A DNA stretch of 64,000 nt from Terriglobales bacterium (GCA_025934735.1 JAICWP010000007.1:186001-250000); one strand, 5' to 3'; counted from the first letter of the stretch, positions 50,076-59,713 are shown. The notes: generated from the letters alone by a model not told the origin. Program-made: numbers and translations.

Positions 50076-50747
50076 GTGACGGAGCCGCAGGAGCACAACA
50101 TACTTCCCTTCCGTGACCGGGCGGAAGCCGGGCGGATGCTGGGAAGCGCGCTGAGCGCTTATGCCGGGCAGCCAGATTTGCTGGTGCTGGCGTTGCCCCG
50201 CGGAGGAGTGCCCGTAGGTTATGAGGTGGCGCGGGCGCTGGGCGCGCCGCTGGATATCTTCGTGGTGCGCAAGCTGGGCGTCCCGGGGAACGCGGAGTTG
50301 GCCATGGGCGCGGTGGGTCCCGGCGGAGTTTGCATCCTGCGGGAGGAGATCATAACCGAGGTGGGAATCCCGACTGATCGCGTGGCCGCCATCGCCGCGC
50401 ACGAAGAAGAAACGCGGCGGGAAAGCGAAGCACTATACCGGCACAACCTGCCGGCACAAGCCATCGCCGGCGTCACCGTGGTTCTGGTGGATGATGGTAT
50501 CGCCACCGGCGCCACCCTGCGGGCCGCCATTGCCGCGCTGCGCCGCTTGCAAGCCCGGCGGATTGTAGTCGCGGCGCCCGTGGTCCCCGCCTCTGCACGC
50601 CACGAACTGGAGGCTCTGGCCGACCAGATGGTCTGCCTGGCTGTCCCGGAGATTTTCTTCACTGTAGGCCAGTGGTACGTAAATTTCGAGCAGGTGAGCG
50701 ATGAAAAAGTGGTTGCCTTGCTCGAACAACTCTCCACCACCGTTTAA
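50076..50747 (+). CDS. Phosphoribosyltransferase-domain protein
   Basis: 223 aa. The PRPP-binding loop is clear: VVLVDDGIATGATLRAAIAAL. N-terminal part LVLALPRGGVPVGYEVARALGAPLDIFVVRKLGVPGNAELAMGAVG is characteristic of the predicted PRTases often found next to hydrolase or stress genes. A helical insertion (about 95-120) separates the halves. Starts at GTG 50076 (the ATG overlapping it is followed at once by a stop), with GAGGG ahead. The base acted on is unknown. Confidence 0.88.
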   Translation: MTEPQEHNILPFRDRAEAGRMLGSALSAYAGQPDLLVLALPRGGVPVGYEVARALGAPLDIFVVRKLGVPGNAELAMGAVGPGGVCILREEIITEVGIPTDRVAAIAAHEEETRRESEALYRHNLPAQAIAGVTVVLVDDGIATGATLRAAIAALRRLQARRIVVAAPVVPASARHELEALADQMVCLAVPEIFFTVGQWYVNFEQVSDEKVVALLEQLSTTV

Positions 50748-50774
50748 CAAGGACCCGCTTACAAAGGAGCCGCC

Positions 50775-51257
50775 ATGCCGCTGCAGAGACTGAAGGAATT
50801 GCTGGATCGCTACGGAGTCCACTACGAGTCCATCGTCCACCTCCCCGCCTACACCGCCCAGGGAATTGCCACCATGACGCACATTTCAGGCAAGGAAGTG
50901 GCCAAAACTGTGATTGTGAAACTGGATGGCTCCCTGGCGCTGGCGGTGGTTCCGGCGTCGCATCGGATTGACCTGCGGCTGCTGCAAGCGGCCACCGGTG
51001 TAGCCAAGGCCATGCTGGCCAGCGAGGAAGAATTCAAAGATGCCTTCCCCGGCTGCGAAACCGGAGCCATGCCTCCCTTTGGCAGTCTCTACGGCTTGCC
51101 GGTGCTGGTGGATGAAACCGTCACGCATGACCGGGAGATCGTGTTCAATGCCGGGTCGCACACGGAACTGATTCGCCTGGCCTACGAAGACTTCGCCCGG
51201 CTGGAGGGACCGAAGGTGCTGAGATTCTCCACGGGGGCGTCCACCGCGGCCGCTTAG
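50775..51257 (+). CDS. YbaK/ProX-type aminoacyl-tRNA deacylase
   Basis: 160 aa. Residues 3-150 match the YbaK editing fold: LKELLDRYGVHYESIVHLPAYTAQGIATMTHISGKEVAKTVIVKLDGSLALAVVPASHRIDL, then LASEEEFKDAFPGCETGAMPPFGSLYGLPVLVDETV and EIVFNAGSHTELIRLAYEDFARL. The lysine in AKTVIVK is the conserved active-site residue of this family. These proteins hydrolyse mischarged aminoacyl-tRNAs in trans. ATG 50775 has AAAGGAG upstream. Co-directional with the PRTase gene, 27 bases apart. Confidence 0.9.
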   Translation: MPLQRLKELLDRYGVHYESIVHLPAYTAQGIATMTHISGKEVAKTVIVKLDGSLALAVVPASHRIDLRLLQAATGVAKAMLASEEEFKDAFPGCETGAMPPFGSLYGLPVLVDETVTHDREIVFNAGSHTELIRLAYEDFARLEGPKVLRFSTGASTAAA

Positions 51258-51510
51258 CCGATGGTGAAGGACTGCGGGAGTGTGCCTGGCAGGTGGGAGG
51301 GAGAGCTCCAAGAGTAACCTCCCAGCTGCTCGCCGGCATTTGACGGCCTGCGAAGGACTGCCCAATAATCAACACGCGCGCCACAAGCCGTTTCACATCT
51401 ACGAAATGGCATTACCTGAAGTTACTTGCGGTTTGGTATGTCACTAAATTTCCCGAGACACTGGCCGGGAATTTAGCGTCTAAAGGTTTACGTCCAATTG
51501 GGGAGGTCCG

Positions 51511-53271
51511 ATGAACCGTGCGTGGAGCCTGATGGCTGCGGCGGCCGCTCTGTTGCTGGCCAGTTGCGGGGGCGGGTCGTCGCCGCCGCCGCCGTCGGTA
51601 GCGGTGAGCGTGTCGCCCCGGTCGGTGACGCTGGCGCCGAGCACCTCCCAGATATTCAAAGCCTCGGTGACTAACACGTCGAACCCCACTGTCACCTGGC
51701 AGGTGAACAACATCCCCGGAGGGAACAGCAAGCTGGGAACCGTGGATTCATTTGGAGTGTACGTAGCGCCGGCCACGGAGCCCAGCCCGCCTACGGTGAA
51801 CGTGAAGGCAATTTCGCAAGCCGATCCGAGTAGAGCGGGAACGGCCCTGGTCACCATAGGTCAACCGGCCGGGGCTGCCAACCAGCAGGCGCAAGGGTTT
51901 CCCATCAAGCTGGGCACATCGGGAGGGGACAGCCTGGACATGACGACCGGCGGGAACACCGTTACCTGCTGCTCGGGAACGTTGGGATCGCTGGTCCAAC
52001 GCGGCAGCACGTTTTACATCCTAAGCAACAACCACGTGCTGGCCCGCTCGGATCAAGGTAAAAAAGGTGTCGATCCGATTACCCAGCCCGGATTGGTGGA
52101 CACCAATTGCACTCCGGGCACAACCGTCGCCACCTTAACCGACTTCGTAAACTTGCCGCAGGGCGGCACCAGCACCGCTCCGAAGCCCGGAACCGTGGAC
52201 GCGGCCATCGCCCAGATTGTCTCCTCCGCGGCGGTTGACACTTCGGGCAGCATCCTAGAGCTGGGCACGGCGAGCTCGACCCCCAATGTCCCCAATCCGG
52301 CGCCTCCAGCCAGCACAATCGAAACCACTCCCGTGCCGGGCACAACCCGAGTAGCTAAAGCGGGGCGCAGTTCGGGACTAACCTGCTCGACTATCAGCTC
52401 CGTGAATACAGCCGTGGATATTGATTACTCGACCAGTTGCAGCGGTGGCACTTCGTTCACTGTCCAGTTCAACAATCAGATCGTGATTGGGGGAGGCAGC
52501 TTCAGCGCAGCGGGCGATTCCGGATCGCTGGTTGTTGACGCCACAACCGCCCAGCCAGTGGGCCTGCTCTATGGGGGAGACAACACCAGCACGGTAGCCA
52601 ATCCCATCGGGGCGGTGCTGAATGCATTCAGCGGCGGCCCGTTGACGATGGTGGGCGGGGCGCCGCATGCCGTGGTGTGCCCCAAGCCCGCAACCGTCGC
52701 TCCTGCCGCCGCGCAGGCTGCCGCGCCGCTGGCGGCCACGGAAGTGGCCCATGCCGCGGACGTTTCCAACCGCCAGGCCACGCGGCTGATGGCAAACCCT
52801 GATGTAGCGGGGATCGCCGTCGGCCGCAGCCAGGACGCAGCGGACAGCGCCGCGGTCATTATTTACGTCAAGTCCATTCCCGAGCCCGGCATCTTTCCGG
52901 CGGAACTGGAGGGCGTACGGACGAAGATTGTGCCAGTTTCGTCAGCCGAGGCGCATTCCACGTCCGCGTCAGCACCCGGTGTGACTGCGCTTTCGCAACA
53001 GGAGGTCGCGCGCGTTTCGGCGGTGAAGGAGCAGTGGGCACAGCGGCTAATGCGGGAGAATCCGGCGGTTTTCGGAGTGGGCGTGGGCGCCAGCGAGGAC
53101 AGCCCGGGAGAGGCCGCCGTGTCCGTATTTGTAGATAAGGATCTGTCTTATACGCCGCCGCCGGTGCTGGACGGAGCTCGAACCCGGGTGGTGCGTGCCG
53201 ACCGCTTCCGCGCCTGGGGATGGAATGAGCACCAGCAGCCACGCTCATGTTCCACTGCCCAGCGCCGCTAG
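51511..53271 (+). CDS. Trypsin-fold lipoprotein with duplicated C-terminal domain
   Basis: 586 aa. Lipoprotein signal with LLLASC (C19), then a Gly/Pro linker and a bacterial Ig-like domain (about 30-118: VAVSVSPRSVTLAPSTSQIFKASV). Residues ~130-395 hold a chymotrypsin-like core with a plausible triad: H175 in LSNNHVLA, D230 in GTVDAAIAQI, S337 in AAGDSGSLVV. The C-terminal part contains two similar units, one around 415-480 (QATRLMANPDVAGIAVGRSQDA ... LEGVRTKIVPV) and one around 505-575 (QRLMRENPAVFGVGVGASED ... LDGARTRVVRAD). ATG 51511 has GGGAGG ahead. Whether it is an active protease is not shown. Confidence 0.75.
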   Translation: MNRAWSLMAAAAALLLASCGGGSSPPPPSVAVSVSPRSVTLAPSTSQIFKASVTNTSNPTVTWQVNNIPGGNSKLGTVDSFGVYVAPATEPSPPTVNVKAISQADPSRAGTALVTIGQPAGAANQQAQGFPIKLGTSGGDSLDMTTGGNTVTCCSGTLGSLVQRGSTFYILSNNHVLARSDQGKKGVDPITQPGLVDTNCTPGTTVATLTDFVNLPQGGTSTAPKPGTVDAAIAQIVSSAAVDTSGSILELGTASSTPNVPNPAPPASTIETTPVPGTTRVAKAGRSSGLTCSTISSVNTAVDIDYSTSCSGGTSFTVQFNNQIVIGGGSFSAAGDSGSLVVDATTAQPVGLLYGGDNTSTVANPIGAVLNAFSGGPLTMVGGAPHAVVCPKPATVAPAAAQAAAPLAATEVAHAADVSNRQATRLMANPDVAGIAVGRSQDAADSAAVIIYVKSIPEPGIFPAELEGVRTKIVPVSSAEAHSTSASAPGVTALSQQEVARVSAVKEQWAQRLMRENPAVFGVGVGASEDSPGEAAVSVFVDKDLSYTPPPVLDGARTRVVRADRFRAWGWNEHQQPRSCSTAQRR

Positions 53272-53299
53272 TACCAGGGACCGAAGGGCTTGCCCGTGT

Positions 53300-53683
53300 T
53301 CAGGCTGAACCGCGCTCGATCCGCAGCGCCACGCAACGCAGCAATTCGTCAGGGTGAATGGGCTTGTTCAATATCTCGAAGCCGTGGCCGGCCGCACGGG
53401 CCCGCTCCATCGTGTCAACCGCCGCCGCCTGGCCGGTGAGCAGCAGGATCTGGCAAGCGGGGAGCAATTCCCGCACGCGGATGGCAACCTCAACCCCGTT
53501 CATGTCGGGCATCATCACGTCGCTGATCAGCAAAGCGGGTTTGAAGTCGAGGCTCTGCTCGAGGGCGGCGCGGCCGGAGTAGGCCACGCGGCATTCGTAG
53601 CCGCCCTGGCGCAGGATGAGGCCGAGGGTATCAGCAATGATGATCTCGTCGTCGGCGATCAGCACTTTAAGCTGCGCGTCCAT
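53300..53683 (-). CDS. Single-domain response regulator (CheY-like receiver)
   Basis: 127 aa, receiver only, no output domain. Acid pocket D11-D12 in LIADDEIII, phosphoacceptor D55 in LLISDVMMPDMNG, T83 in LLLTGQA, K107 in ILNKPIHPDELL. Likely partner histidine kinase is not in the window. It lies 31 bases downstream of a small HTH gene on the same strand and probably shares the promoter at 53950-53977. Confidence 0.9.
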   Translation of the reverse strand: MDAQLKVLIADDEIIIADTLGLILRQGGYECRVAYSGRAALEQSLDFKPALLISDVMMPDMNGVEVAIRVRELLPACQILLLTGQAAAVDTMERARAAGHGFEILNKPIHPDELLRCVALRIERGSA

Positions 53684-53714
53684 GGAAATTCCCGAGGTTT
53701 ACTCAGGCCGCGAT

Positions 53715-53906
53715 TCAGAGGCTGCGGATACGCTTCAGTTCCGCGCGCAGCGCCTCTTCCACGCGCTTCGAGCGCCTCTCCCCGCGGGCCACACGGCTGA
53801 CGTAGGAACGGTCTACGCCCAATCGGCGCGCCACGCGGGCATACAATCCGCGGTACCGAGCGTAGCGCGCCACTTCGCGACTCTTGCCGCTGTGTCTTGT
53901 CACCAT
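53715..53906 (-). CDS. Small helix-turn-helix DNA-binding protein
   Basis: 63 aa. RGLYARVARRLGVDRSYVSRVARGERRSKRVEEALRAELKRI is an XRE/Cro-type HTH with a basic flank. No other domain. It is preceded by a strong promoter whose spacer holds a 14-base perfect palindrome, suggesting autoregulation, and is followed by a receiver-domain gene. Base composition is Arg-rich like its surroundings. Confidence 0.8.
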   Translation of the reverse strand: MVTRHSGKSREVARYARYRGLYARVARRLGVDRSYVSRVARGERRSKRVEEALRAELKRIRSL

Positions 53907-53949
53907 TGATGACAGAAGCTGGTTCAGATTGGCGTCCGGATTACCGATT

Positions 53950-53977
53950 ACTATAACGCTAGCGTTAGTTCTGTCAA
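53950..53977 (-). promoter_or_regulatory. Promoter with a 14-bp palindrome in the spacer
   Basis: On the minus strand TTGACA (53977-53972), a 16-base spacer and TATAGT (53955-53950) form a near-consensus promoter about 45 bases before the HTH gene. TAACGCTAGCGTTA at 53954-53967 is a perfect palindrome lying between and touching the two boxes, an ideal position for a repressor operator. Confidence 0.7.
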
Positions 53978-54378
53978 GCGCGGCGTGTAGACGTTTACAT
54001 TTGGAACCAGGAACCTGGCAGAGAGAGCACTTGAGGATTGAACACGGACAGGGCGGGATTCCTGTGGAGCTATTGTGTCGCCCCGCGGGGGCTCGGTTTG
54101 GTTGCGGCTTGTACCCACGGCTAACGCCGTGGGCTACATTCTTACGGCGCTTTCGCGCCTGAGGCCATATTCAATTCCCAGATCCCAGGCAGCGTGAATA
54201 CGCCAAGGTGTGTACGAAATTGGGTGCAGACCACAGCATGTTCCTGGAGAGGCATTACGAGCTAGAGGCATGACCAGCCAGGGCCTTACCAGCTAGAGGC
54301 AATACAGCTACAAGCGTTTTAGGCAGAAGCTTGCGGCGGTGAACCACTACGGGTCTACCAATCTGGAATCAGCAATCT
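53978..54378. repeat. Intergenic region with hairpin repeat and low-complexity DNA
   Basis: No gene. CCCACGGC and GCCGTGGG (about 54115-54134, loop taac) form a perfect 8-bp hairpin followed by acggcgctttcgcgcctgag, a layout like the other GC palindromes. Imperfect agctagaggca-type units fill about 54255-54320. Confidence 0.5.
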
Positions 54379-57141
54379 TCAATCCTGCGAATGCCGAGGC
54401 GCAGGCATGGGCCGGTTACCCATGCGATCGCGCCAAAGGATGGCGTTCAGGCGCTGCGCGGGAGCGGCATCGGCGTGGGTGAAATCCATTTTCATGGACT
54501 CCTCCGCGCCGGGCGCATTAGCCGGGTTGGTGCGATAGAGCAGCCCGTTCTCCCGGTTGCGGTAATCGGCCTGGAAGGGCGGCTGTCCCGATCCGCTGAA
54601 CAGAGGCGCCATAAGCGGCGCCAGCGCGTCGTTGTTGTTCATGGGCGGCAGCCCCAGCAGCGCTTCCATGGTGTGGATCACGCTCACGGTGGTGTAAAAG
54701 TGGTGGTCCACGTAAGGACTGGCAGCCAACCCAGGCGAATATTTGCTGATCACGAACGCGATGCTGCGGTGCGCATCCACGTGGTCAGCGCCGTCCTGGG
54801 CGTCATCTTCGAGGATGAAAATCGCGGTGTCGTCCCAGTAGGGGCTGTGCGAGAGCGCCTCCACGACTCGGCCCACCGCCAGATCGTTGTCGGCGACTGA
54901 GGCCGCCGGCGTGGGCAAACCGGGCCGCGTGCCCGCAGTGTGGTCATTGGGCAAGCGCAGCAAAGTAAAGGCCGGCAGCAGTTCTCCTTTACCCTCCTGG
55001 CGGGCGCGCACAAACTGCTGGAAGTCGTTGAGGAATTCGTCCACCCGCAACTGGTCGGGGTAATCCAGGCGGAAGTCGGCAAACTTGCCATCAAAGTGCC
55101 CGCGCAGTTCCGGCTTAGTGGGCACGTCCCGGGCCAGCATGGGCAACGGCCAGGGCCACGGGCTGGGAGAGCCGTGCGGCTGTCCGACGTTGGGCGGCAG
55201 CGGCTCACCCTTGTGGATACGTGGCCTACGGCAGGGCTCCTCTGGCTCCTCAGGCGTGCCCATGCGAGGCGAAGGAGCGCCGCTCTTCTCTCCGCACCAG
55301 ATGCTGGCCACAAACTCTCCATAGTGACGGTAAGTGAGGCTGTGGCGCGCCAAATTGCCCCACAGATATCCGGTTTCCGGCTCATTGACGTCGGCTTCGT
55401 GATGCTGCAAGGGAAACTCGCCCGCCACTTCGCCTTCATAGTCGTAACTACGCTCGCGGCCGCGATAGCTGATCTGCCATGTCTTTTCCGTGTAGTCGGA
55501 AGTGATAGCCGCAGTGGACCACACGTGCCCGTCGCCGGAAACCTCGCCGCTGTCGTAGAAGTTGTCGAGGATGCCGAACTGGCGGGCCAGGGTATGCTCG
55601 TTGGGGGTAACGTCTTCACCGTACATGGTGAGCGAGGGATCGCCGTCGCCGGGCTTCAGATCGCCCAGTATCTGGTCGTAGGTGCGGTTCTCCTTGATGA
55701 TGTAGATGACATGGCGAATGGGGTTTTTTCCGGACCGGAACACCATCTGCCCGGGCTCGCTCTTCATCAGGTTGCTGTCTTCCACCTCGCGGGTGAACTC
55801 GGCCAGTTGCGGTTCCGCCTGGCTTATGCGCAAGCGCGCCACCGACCCGTGCAGCAGCGTGGCAATGTAGCCGGTATCGTTTCCCCGCTGCGTGTGATCC
55901 GGGTTGGCACCGGTACCTGTACCCTTGCCGCTGGCAATCAGCAGGTCATCGCCATGAACCGCCAGCGCTGTGGGGTACCACTGGGTGGGAATAAAGCCCA
56001 AGGCGGCCTGAGGAGCGGGTTCCTGCCCCATGCCCGCTTTTAGGCCGGAAATGTCAAAAACTGCTATCGCATCCGAGGAGGCGTCCGCCACGAACAGGCG
56101 CTTGCCGTCGCTTGATTGCGCCAGCGCATTGGGAAAGGTGCCGCCAAAGTTCTGTCCCGGCAAGCGGGTGGAAAGCAGCCGCACAAGCTTGCCTGCCGCG
56201 GTATCCACCACGGCCACGGCATCACTGTTGGAGAGCGTAACGAAGAGCAGCGTTCCGTCCGAACTTAAGAGCATTGCCGTAGGATGGGAACCGGGTTCGA
56301 TGGCGGAGTTCGGCCTCAATAGCGGAATACGGCGCAAGACTTTGCCGCGCTCCAGGTCCAGTTCGGCCACTTGCGAGGCGTTCCACAGGCTGCAAAAGGC
56401 ACGCCGGCCGTCCCGCGCTACCACTACGGTGTAGGGAAAGGCGGAGGGCAGTTCCCTGCCCGCGCTCAGATCAAAGCGTCGCAGCAGCTTGCCTTGGGCA
56501 TCGAGCAGAACGGCGTTGTCGGAAAGATTATTGGCCACCAGCAATTCTTCCCTTCCGTCGTGCGAAAAAGCCGCAATGCCCGCAGGGTAAGGAATGGCTT
56601 CTCCCGGCGGCACCCTGGATAACTGATAGGCAACGTGCTTGCGGCCCGAGACCGGCTGCAAGCCAACAGGAATAACAGCCTGCGCGGATAGTTTTCCCTC
56701 TCTGAAACGATAGACGATGATCCCGTTGCCGGTATCGCCCTTCTCCTCGCCGCTGGGATCAGTGATCGAGCCCACGGTGGCGTAGAGGCGCGCGCCATCC
56801 GGGCTGAAGGCCAGGCCGAGAAACACCGCTTGCCGCGCGTGCGCTCCCAGGCGCGGATCGGGATAATCCTTCAGCTCGTTAGTCTGGAGGTCAAGGATGG
56901 CGATAGATTGCCGGTAGTGCGATTCTTCCGTGCCGAACCCGGCGTTCAGCAGCGCCAGGTAGCGGCCGCTGGGATCGAGCACAGCCGCTACGGGCAGGCC
57001 ATTGGTGCGCTGCGGATTGCCCGGGGGCGCCAGCAAACGCTTGCTGCTGGGCAGGGAAATGATTTTCTGTTCAGCAAGCTTTTTCTGGTAACCCAAGGCC
57101 AGCGATGCGATCAATAGGAGCAGGACAAATCCACGCTTCAA
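54379..57141 (-). CDS. Exported YVTN beta-propeller / phosphoesterase fusion
   Basis: 920 aa. Start is TTG 57141, giving the signal peptide KRGFVLLLLIASLALG. Residues ~25-450 are a YVTN/Nhl-type beta-propeller: VAAVLDPSGRYLALLNAG, LAFSPDGARLYATVG, LLVANNLSDNAVLLDAQGKLL, LFVTLSNSDAVAVVDTAAGKL, LFVADASSDAIAVFDIS. The second half is a phosphoesterase of the PF04185 kind: PIRHVIYIIKENRTYDQILGDL, NEHTLARQFGILDNFYDSGEVSGDGHVWST, LPNDHTAGTRPG, FILEDDAQDGADHVDAHRSIAFVISKYSP, with Asp/His metal ligands. Such proteins hydrolyse phosphodiesters or phosphomonoesters outside the cell and may scavenge phosphate. Divergent from the glucoamylase gene. Confidence 0.88.
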   Translation of the reverse strand: MKRGFVLLLLIASLALGYQKKLAEQKIISLPSSKRLLAPPGNPQRTNGLPVAAVLDPSGRYLALLNAGFGTEESHYRQSIAILDLQTNELKDYPDPRLGAHARQAVFLGLAFSPDGARLYATVGSITDPSGEEKGDTGNGIIVYRFREGKLSAQAVIPVGLQPVSGRKHVAYQLSRVPPGEAIPYPAGIAAFSHDGREELLVANNLSDNAVLLDAQGKLLRRFDLSAGRELPSAFPYTVVVARDGRRAFCSLWNASQVAELDLERGKVLRRIPLLRPNSAIEPGSHPTAMLLSSDGTLLFVTLSNSDAVAVVDTAAGKLVRLLSTRLPGQNFGGTFPNALAQSSDGKRLFVADASSDAIAVFDISGLKAGMGQEPAPQAALGFIPTQWYPTALAVHGDDLLIASGKGTGTGANPDHTQRGNDTGYIATLLHGSVARLRISQAEPQLAEFTREVEDSNLMKSEPGQMVFRSGKNPIRHVIYIIKENRTYDQILGDLKPGDGDPSLTMYGEDVTPNEHTLARQFGILDNFYDSGEVSGDGHVWSTAAITSDYTEKTWQISYRGRERSYDYEGEVAGEFPLQHHEADVNEPETGYLWGNLARHSLTYRHYGEFVASIWCGEKSGAPSPRMGTPEEPEEPCRRPRIHKGEPLPPNVGQPHGSPSPWPWPLPMLARDVPTKPELRGHFDGKFADFRLDYPDQLRVDEFLNDFQQFVRARQEGKGELLPAFTLLRLPNDHTAGTRPGLPTPAASVADNDLAVGRVVEALSHSPYWDDTAIFILEDDAQDGADHVDAHRSIAFVISKYSPGLAASPYVDHHFYTTVSVIHTMEALLGLPPMNNNDALAPLMAPLFSGSGQPPFQADYRNRENGLLYRTNPANAPGAEESMKMDFTHADAAPAQRLNAILWRDRMGNRPMPAPRHSQD

Positions 57142-57278
57142 TTTGCGTCAGCCCTTTCTGCGGGAGTGGCCGATCATTGTAGCGGATACTCGCGGTTGAG
57201 GTTTCAGATTCGCGGCTTTCCGCCAACATCTCAGGCGGGCTTCGGTATTAAAATTAGCAATTCATTTCTCATGAGATT

Positions 57279-59684
57279 ATGAGCAGCCCAACATCGAGCA
57301 ACCCTCCCGGCGCGCCAGGCATTCCACCGCGCTGGACCTCAAGCGCCAAATCCGGAGTAGGAACAGCACTCAGCCCTTCCAGCCGGGTCTGGTTCACGCT
57401 TAGCCACGGCATTGTCAATGAAATTTACTTTCCGCGGGTGGATATTGCCTGCACCCGCGATATGGGATTGATTGTCACCGACGGCCGTTTTTATTTTTCC
57501 GAAGAGAAACGACATGCCGCGTCGGTGGTGAACTACCTGGCGCCGGGCGTGCCCGCTTATCGCCTGGTCAACATGGCGATGGACGGCCGTTACCGTATCG
57601 AGAAGGAAATCTGCACCGATCCCTGCCGCCACGTCTGCCTGCAGAAGATTCGTTTCCAGCCACTGCAAGGCCGGCTCGCCGACTACCACCTTTACGTGCT
57701 GCTGGCTCCGCACCTGGCGAATTTCGGGTACGGCAACACTGGAATTATCGGCGATTACAAGGGCACGCCCATGCTGTACGCCTCGCGCGACGGGCACGCG
57801 CTGGCGCTGGCTTCCTCCACCGGCTGGCTGAAGCGCTCCGCCGGTTACGTGGGCACCTCCGACGGCTGGCAGGATCTCTTTTCCAATTATGAAATGACCT
57901 GGGAGTATCCGAAGGCGGAAAACGGCAACGTGGCCCTGACCGGGGAGGTGGACCTGGCGGGCTGCGGCGGGGAGTTCGTGCTCTCCCTGGGCTTTGGCCA
58001 GGTCGCCTCCGAAGCCGGCGCCCATGCGCTGGCCAGCCTGCTGGAAGGATACGACACCGTGTGCCGGGAATACGTCCAGGGCTGGCAGGACTGGCTGGAA
58101 AAAGTTGACCCGCCCGACAGCGAGAGCAATCACGACCTGTTCCGGATCAGCGCCTGCGTGCTGCGCACCCACGAGGAAAAGACTTTTCCCGGCGGCATTA
58201 TCGCCAGCCTGTCCATTCCCTGGGGATTCTCCAAAGGCGATGAGGACCTGGGCGGTTATCACCTGGTGTGGCCGCGCGACCTGGTGGAAACCGCCAGTGG
58301 CCTGCTGGCGTTCGAAGCGACGCAGGATGCCGTGCGGGTGCTCGGCTACCTGCGGGTGACCCAGGAAGCCGATGGCCACTGGCCGCAGAACATGTGGCTG
58401 GATGGAACTTCCTACTGGCAGGGCATTCAGATGGACGAAACGGCGCTTCCCATCCTGCTGGTGGACCTGCTGCGGCGAGAGGGCGCTCTCAGCGATGGCC
58501 AGCTGGCTGAGTTCTGGCCCATGGTGCGACGCGCCGCGGGATTTGTGGTGCGCAATGGCCCGGTGACGCAGCAGGATCGCTGGGAGGAGGACCCCGGGTA
58601 TTCGCCCTTCACGCTGGCGGCAGAGATCGCCGGCCTGCTGGTGGGGGCTGAGTTGGCGGAAATACATCATGAGCCCGCGCTGGCTGTTCTTTTTCGCGAA
58701 ACCGCGGATGCGTGGAATGCCAACGTTGAGCGCTGGATTTACCAGGTCGGCGGCCCCTTGGCGCGCAAGCTCAACATTGACGGCTACTACGTGCGCGTGG
58801 CTCCACCGGACACCGCTGACCCGGATTGCACATCCGCACTCGAGGGCTATGTGCCGATCAAGAATCGCCCCCCGGCCGATACTCTGGAGCCCGCCAGCAG
58901 CATCGTGAGTCCGGATGCGCTGGCGCTGGTGCGCTTTGGCCTGCGCGCTCCCGACGATGCGCGCATCATCTCAACGGTCAAAGCAATCGACGCGCTGCTG
59001 AAAGTGGACCTGCCGCAGGGGCCCTCCTGGCACCGTTACAACGACGACGGCTACGGCGAGCACGAAGATGGCTCGGCCTTCGACGGCACCGGCACTGGGC
59101 GAGCCTGGCCGCTGCTGACCGGCGAGCGCGCCCACTATGAATTGGCAGCGGGAAGGCGGGCTGCGGCCGAATCGCTGCTGCACACCATGGAAAAATCCGC
59201 CGACGAGAGCGGCCTGATTCCCGAGCAGGTGTGGGATGCTCCCGACATCGCGCCGCTCGAGCTGTCCTTTGGGCGGCCATCAGGCTCAGCGCGGCCCCTG
59301 GTGTGGGCCCATGCCGAATATCTGAAGCTGCGGCGTTCGTTGCGCGACGGCAAAGTATTCGACCAGCCGCCGCAAACCTACCAGCGCTATGTGGTGGAAA
59401 AACAGCCGTGCTCGATATTCATTTGGAGCTTCAATCACAAGGTGCGCAGCATGCCGCCGGGGTTGAAATTGCGCATGCAGATTTTGGCGCCAGCCAGCGT
59501 GCACTGGAGCACCGACGCTTGGCGCACCGCCCAGGACACCAACTCGCGCGACACCGGAGTCGGTGTGCACCTGATAGATCTGCCAACGGACAAGCTGGCG
59601 GCGGGCAGCCGCGTGGTATTTACGTTTTATTGGACGGAGGAGAAGCGCTGGGAAGGGACGAATTTCGAGGTGTGCGTGGGGTAA
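57279..59684 (+). CDS. GH15 glucoamylase / glucodextranase-like glucan 1,4-alpha-glucosidase
   Basis: 801 aa, no signal peptide. Residues ~20-290 are the glucodextranase N-type beta-sandwich (SSRVWFTLSHGIVNEIYFPRVDIACTRDMGLIVTDGR). The (alpha/alpha)6 GH15 barrel follows: GGIIASLSIPWGFSKGDEDLGGYHLVWPRDLVETA, GHWPQNMWLDGTSYWQGIQMDETALPI with the general acid E387, and GLIPEQVWD with the general base E649. The last ~110 residues form the C-terminal beta domain. It releases glucose from the non-reducing ends of starch or glycogen-like glucans, probably inside the cell given no signal. ATG 57279 lacks a strong RBS. Confidence 0.92.
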   Translation: MSSPTSSNPPGAPGIPPRWTSSAKSGVGTALSPSSRVWFTLSHGIVNEIYFPRVDIACTRDMGLIVTDGRFYFSEEKRHAASVVNYLAPGVPAYRLVNMAMDGRYRIEKEICTDPCRHVCLQKIRFQPLQGRLADYHLYVLLAPHLANFGYGNTGIIGDYKGTPMLYASRDGHALALASSTGWLKRSAGYVGTSDGWQDLFSNYEMTWEYPKAENGNVALTGEVDLAGCGGEFVLSLGFGQVASEAGAHALASLLEGYDTVCREYVQGWQDWLEKVDPPDSESNHDLFRISACVLRTHEEKTFPGGIIASLSIPWGFSKGDEDLGGYHLVWPRDLVETASGLLAFEATQDAVRVLGYLRVTQEADGHWPQNMWLDGTSYWQGIQMDETALPILLVDLLRREGALSDGQLAEFWPMVRRAAGFVVRNGPVTQQDRWEEDPGYSPFTLAAEIAGLLVGAELAEIHHEPALAVLFRETADAWNANVERWIYQVGGPLARKLNIDGYYVRVAPPDTADPDCTSALEGYVPIKNRPPADTLEPASSIVSPDALALVRFGLRAPDDARIISTVKAIDALLKVDLPQGPSWHRYNDDGYGEHEDGSAFDGTGTGRAWPLLTGERAHYELAAGRRAAAESLLHTMEKSADESGLIPEQVWDAPDIAPLELSFGRPSGSARPLVWAHAEYLKLRRSLRDGKVFDQPPQTYQRYVVEKQPCSIFIWSFNHKVRSMPPGLKLRMQILAPASVHWSTDAWRTAQDTNSRDTGVGVHLIDLPTDKLAAGSRVVFTFYWTEEKRWEGTNFEVCVG

Positions 59685-59713
59685 GAGCAGCAGCCAGCAT
59701 CCAACCCAGGCTG

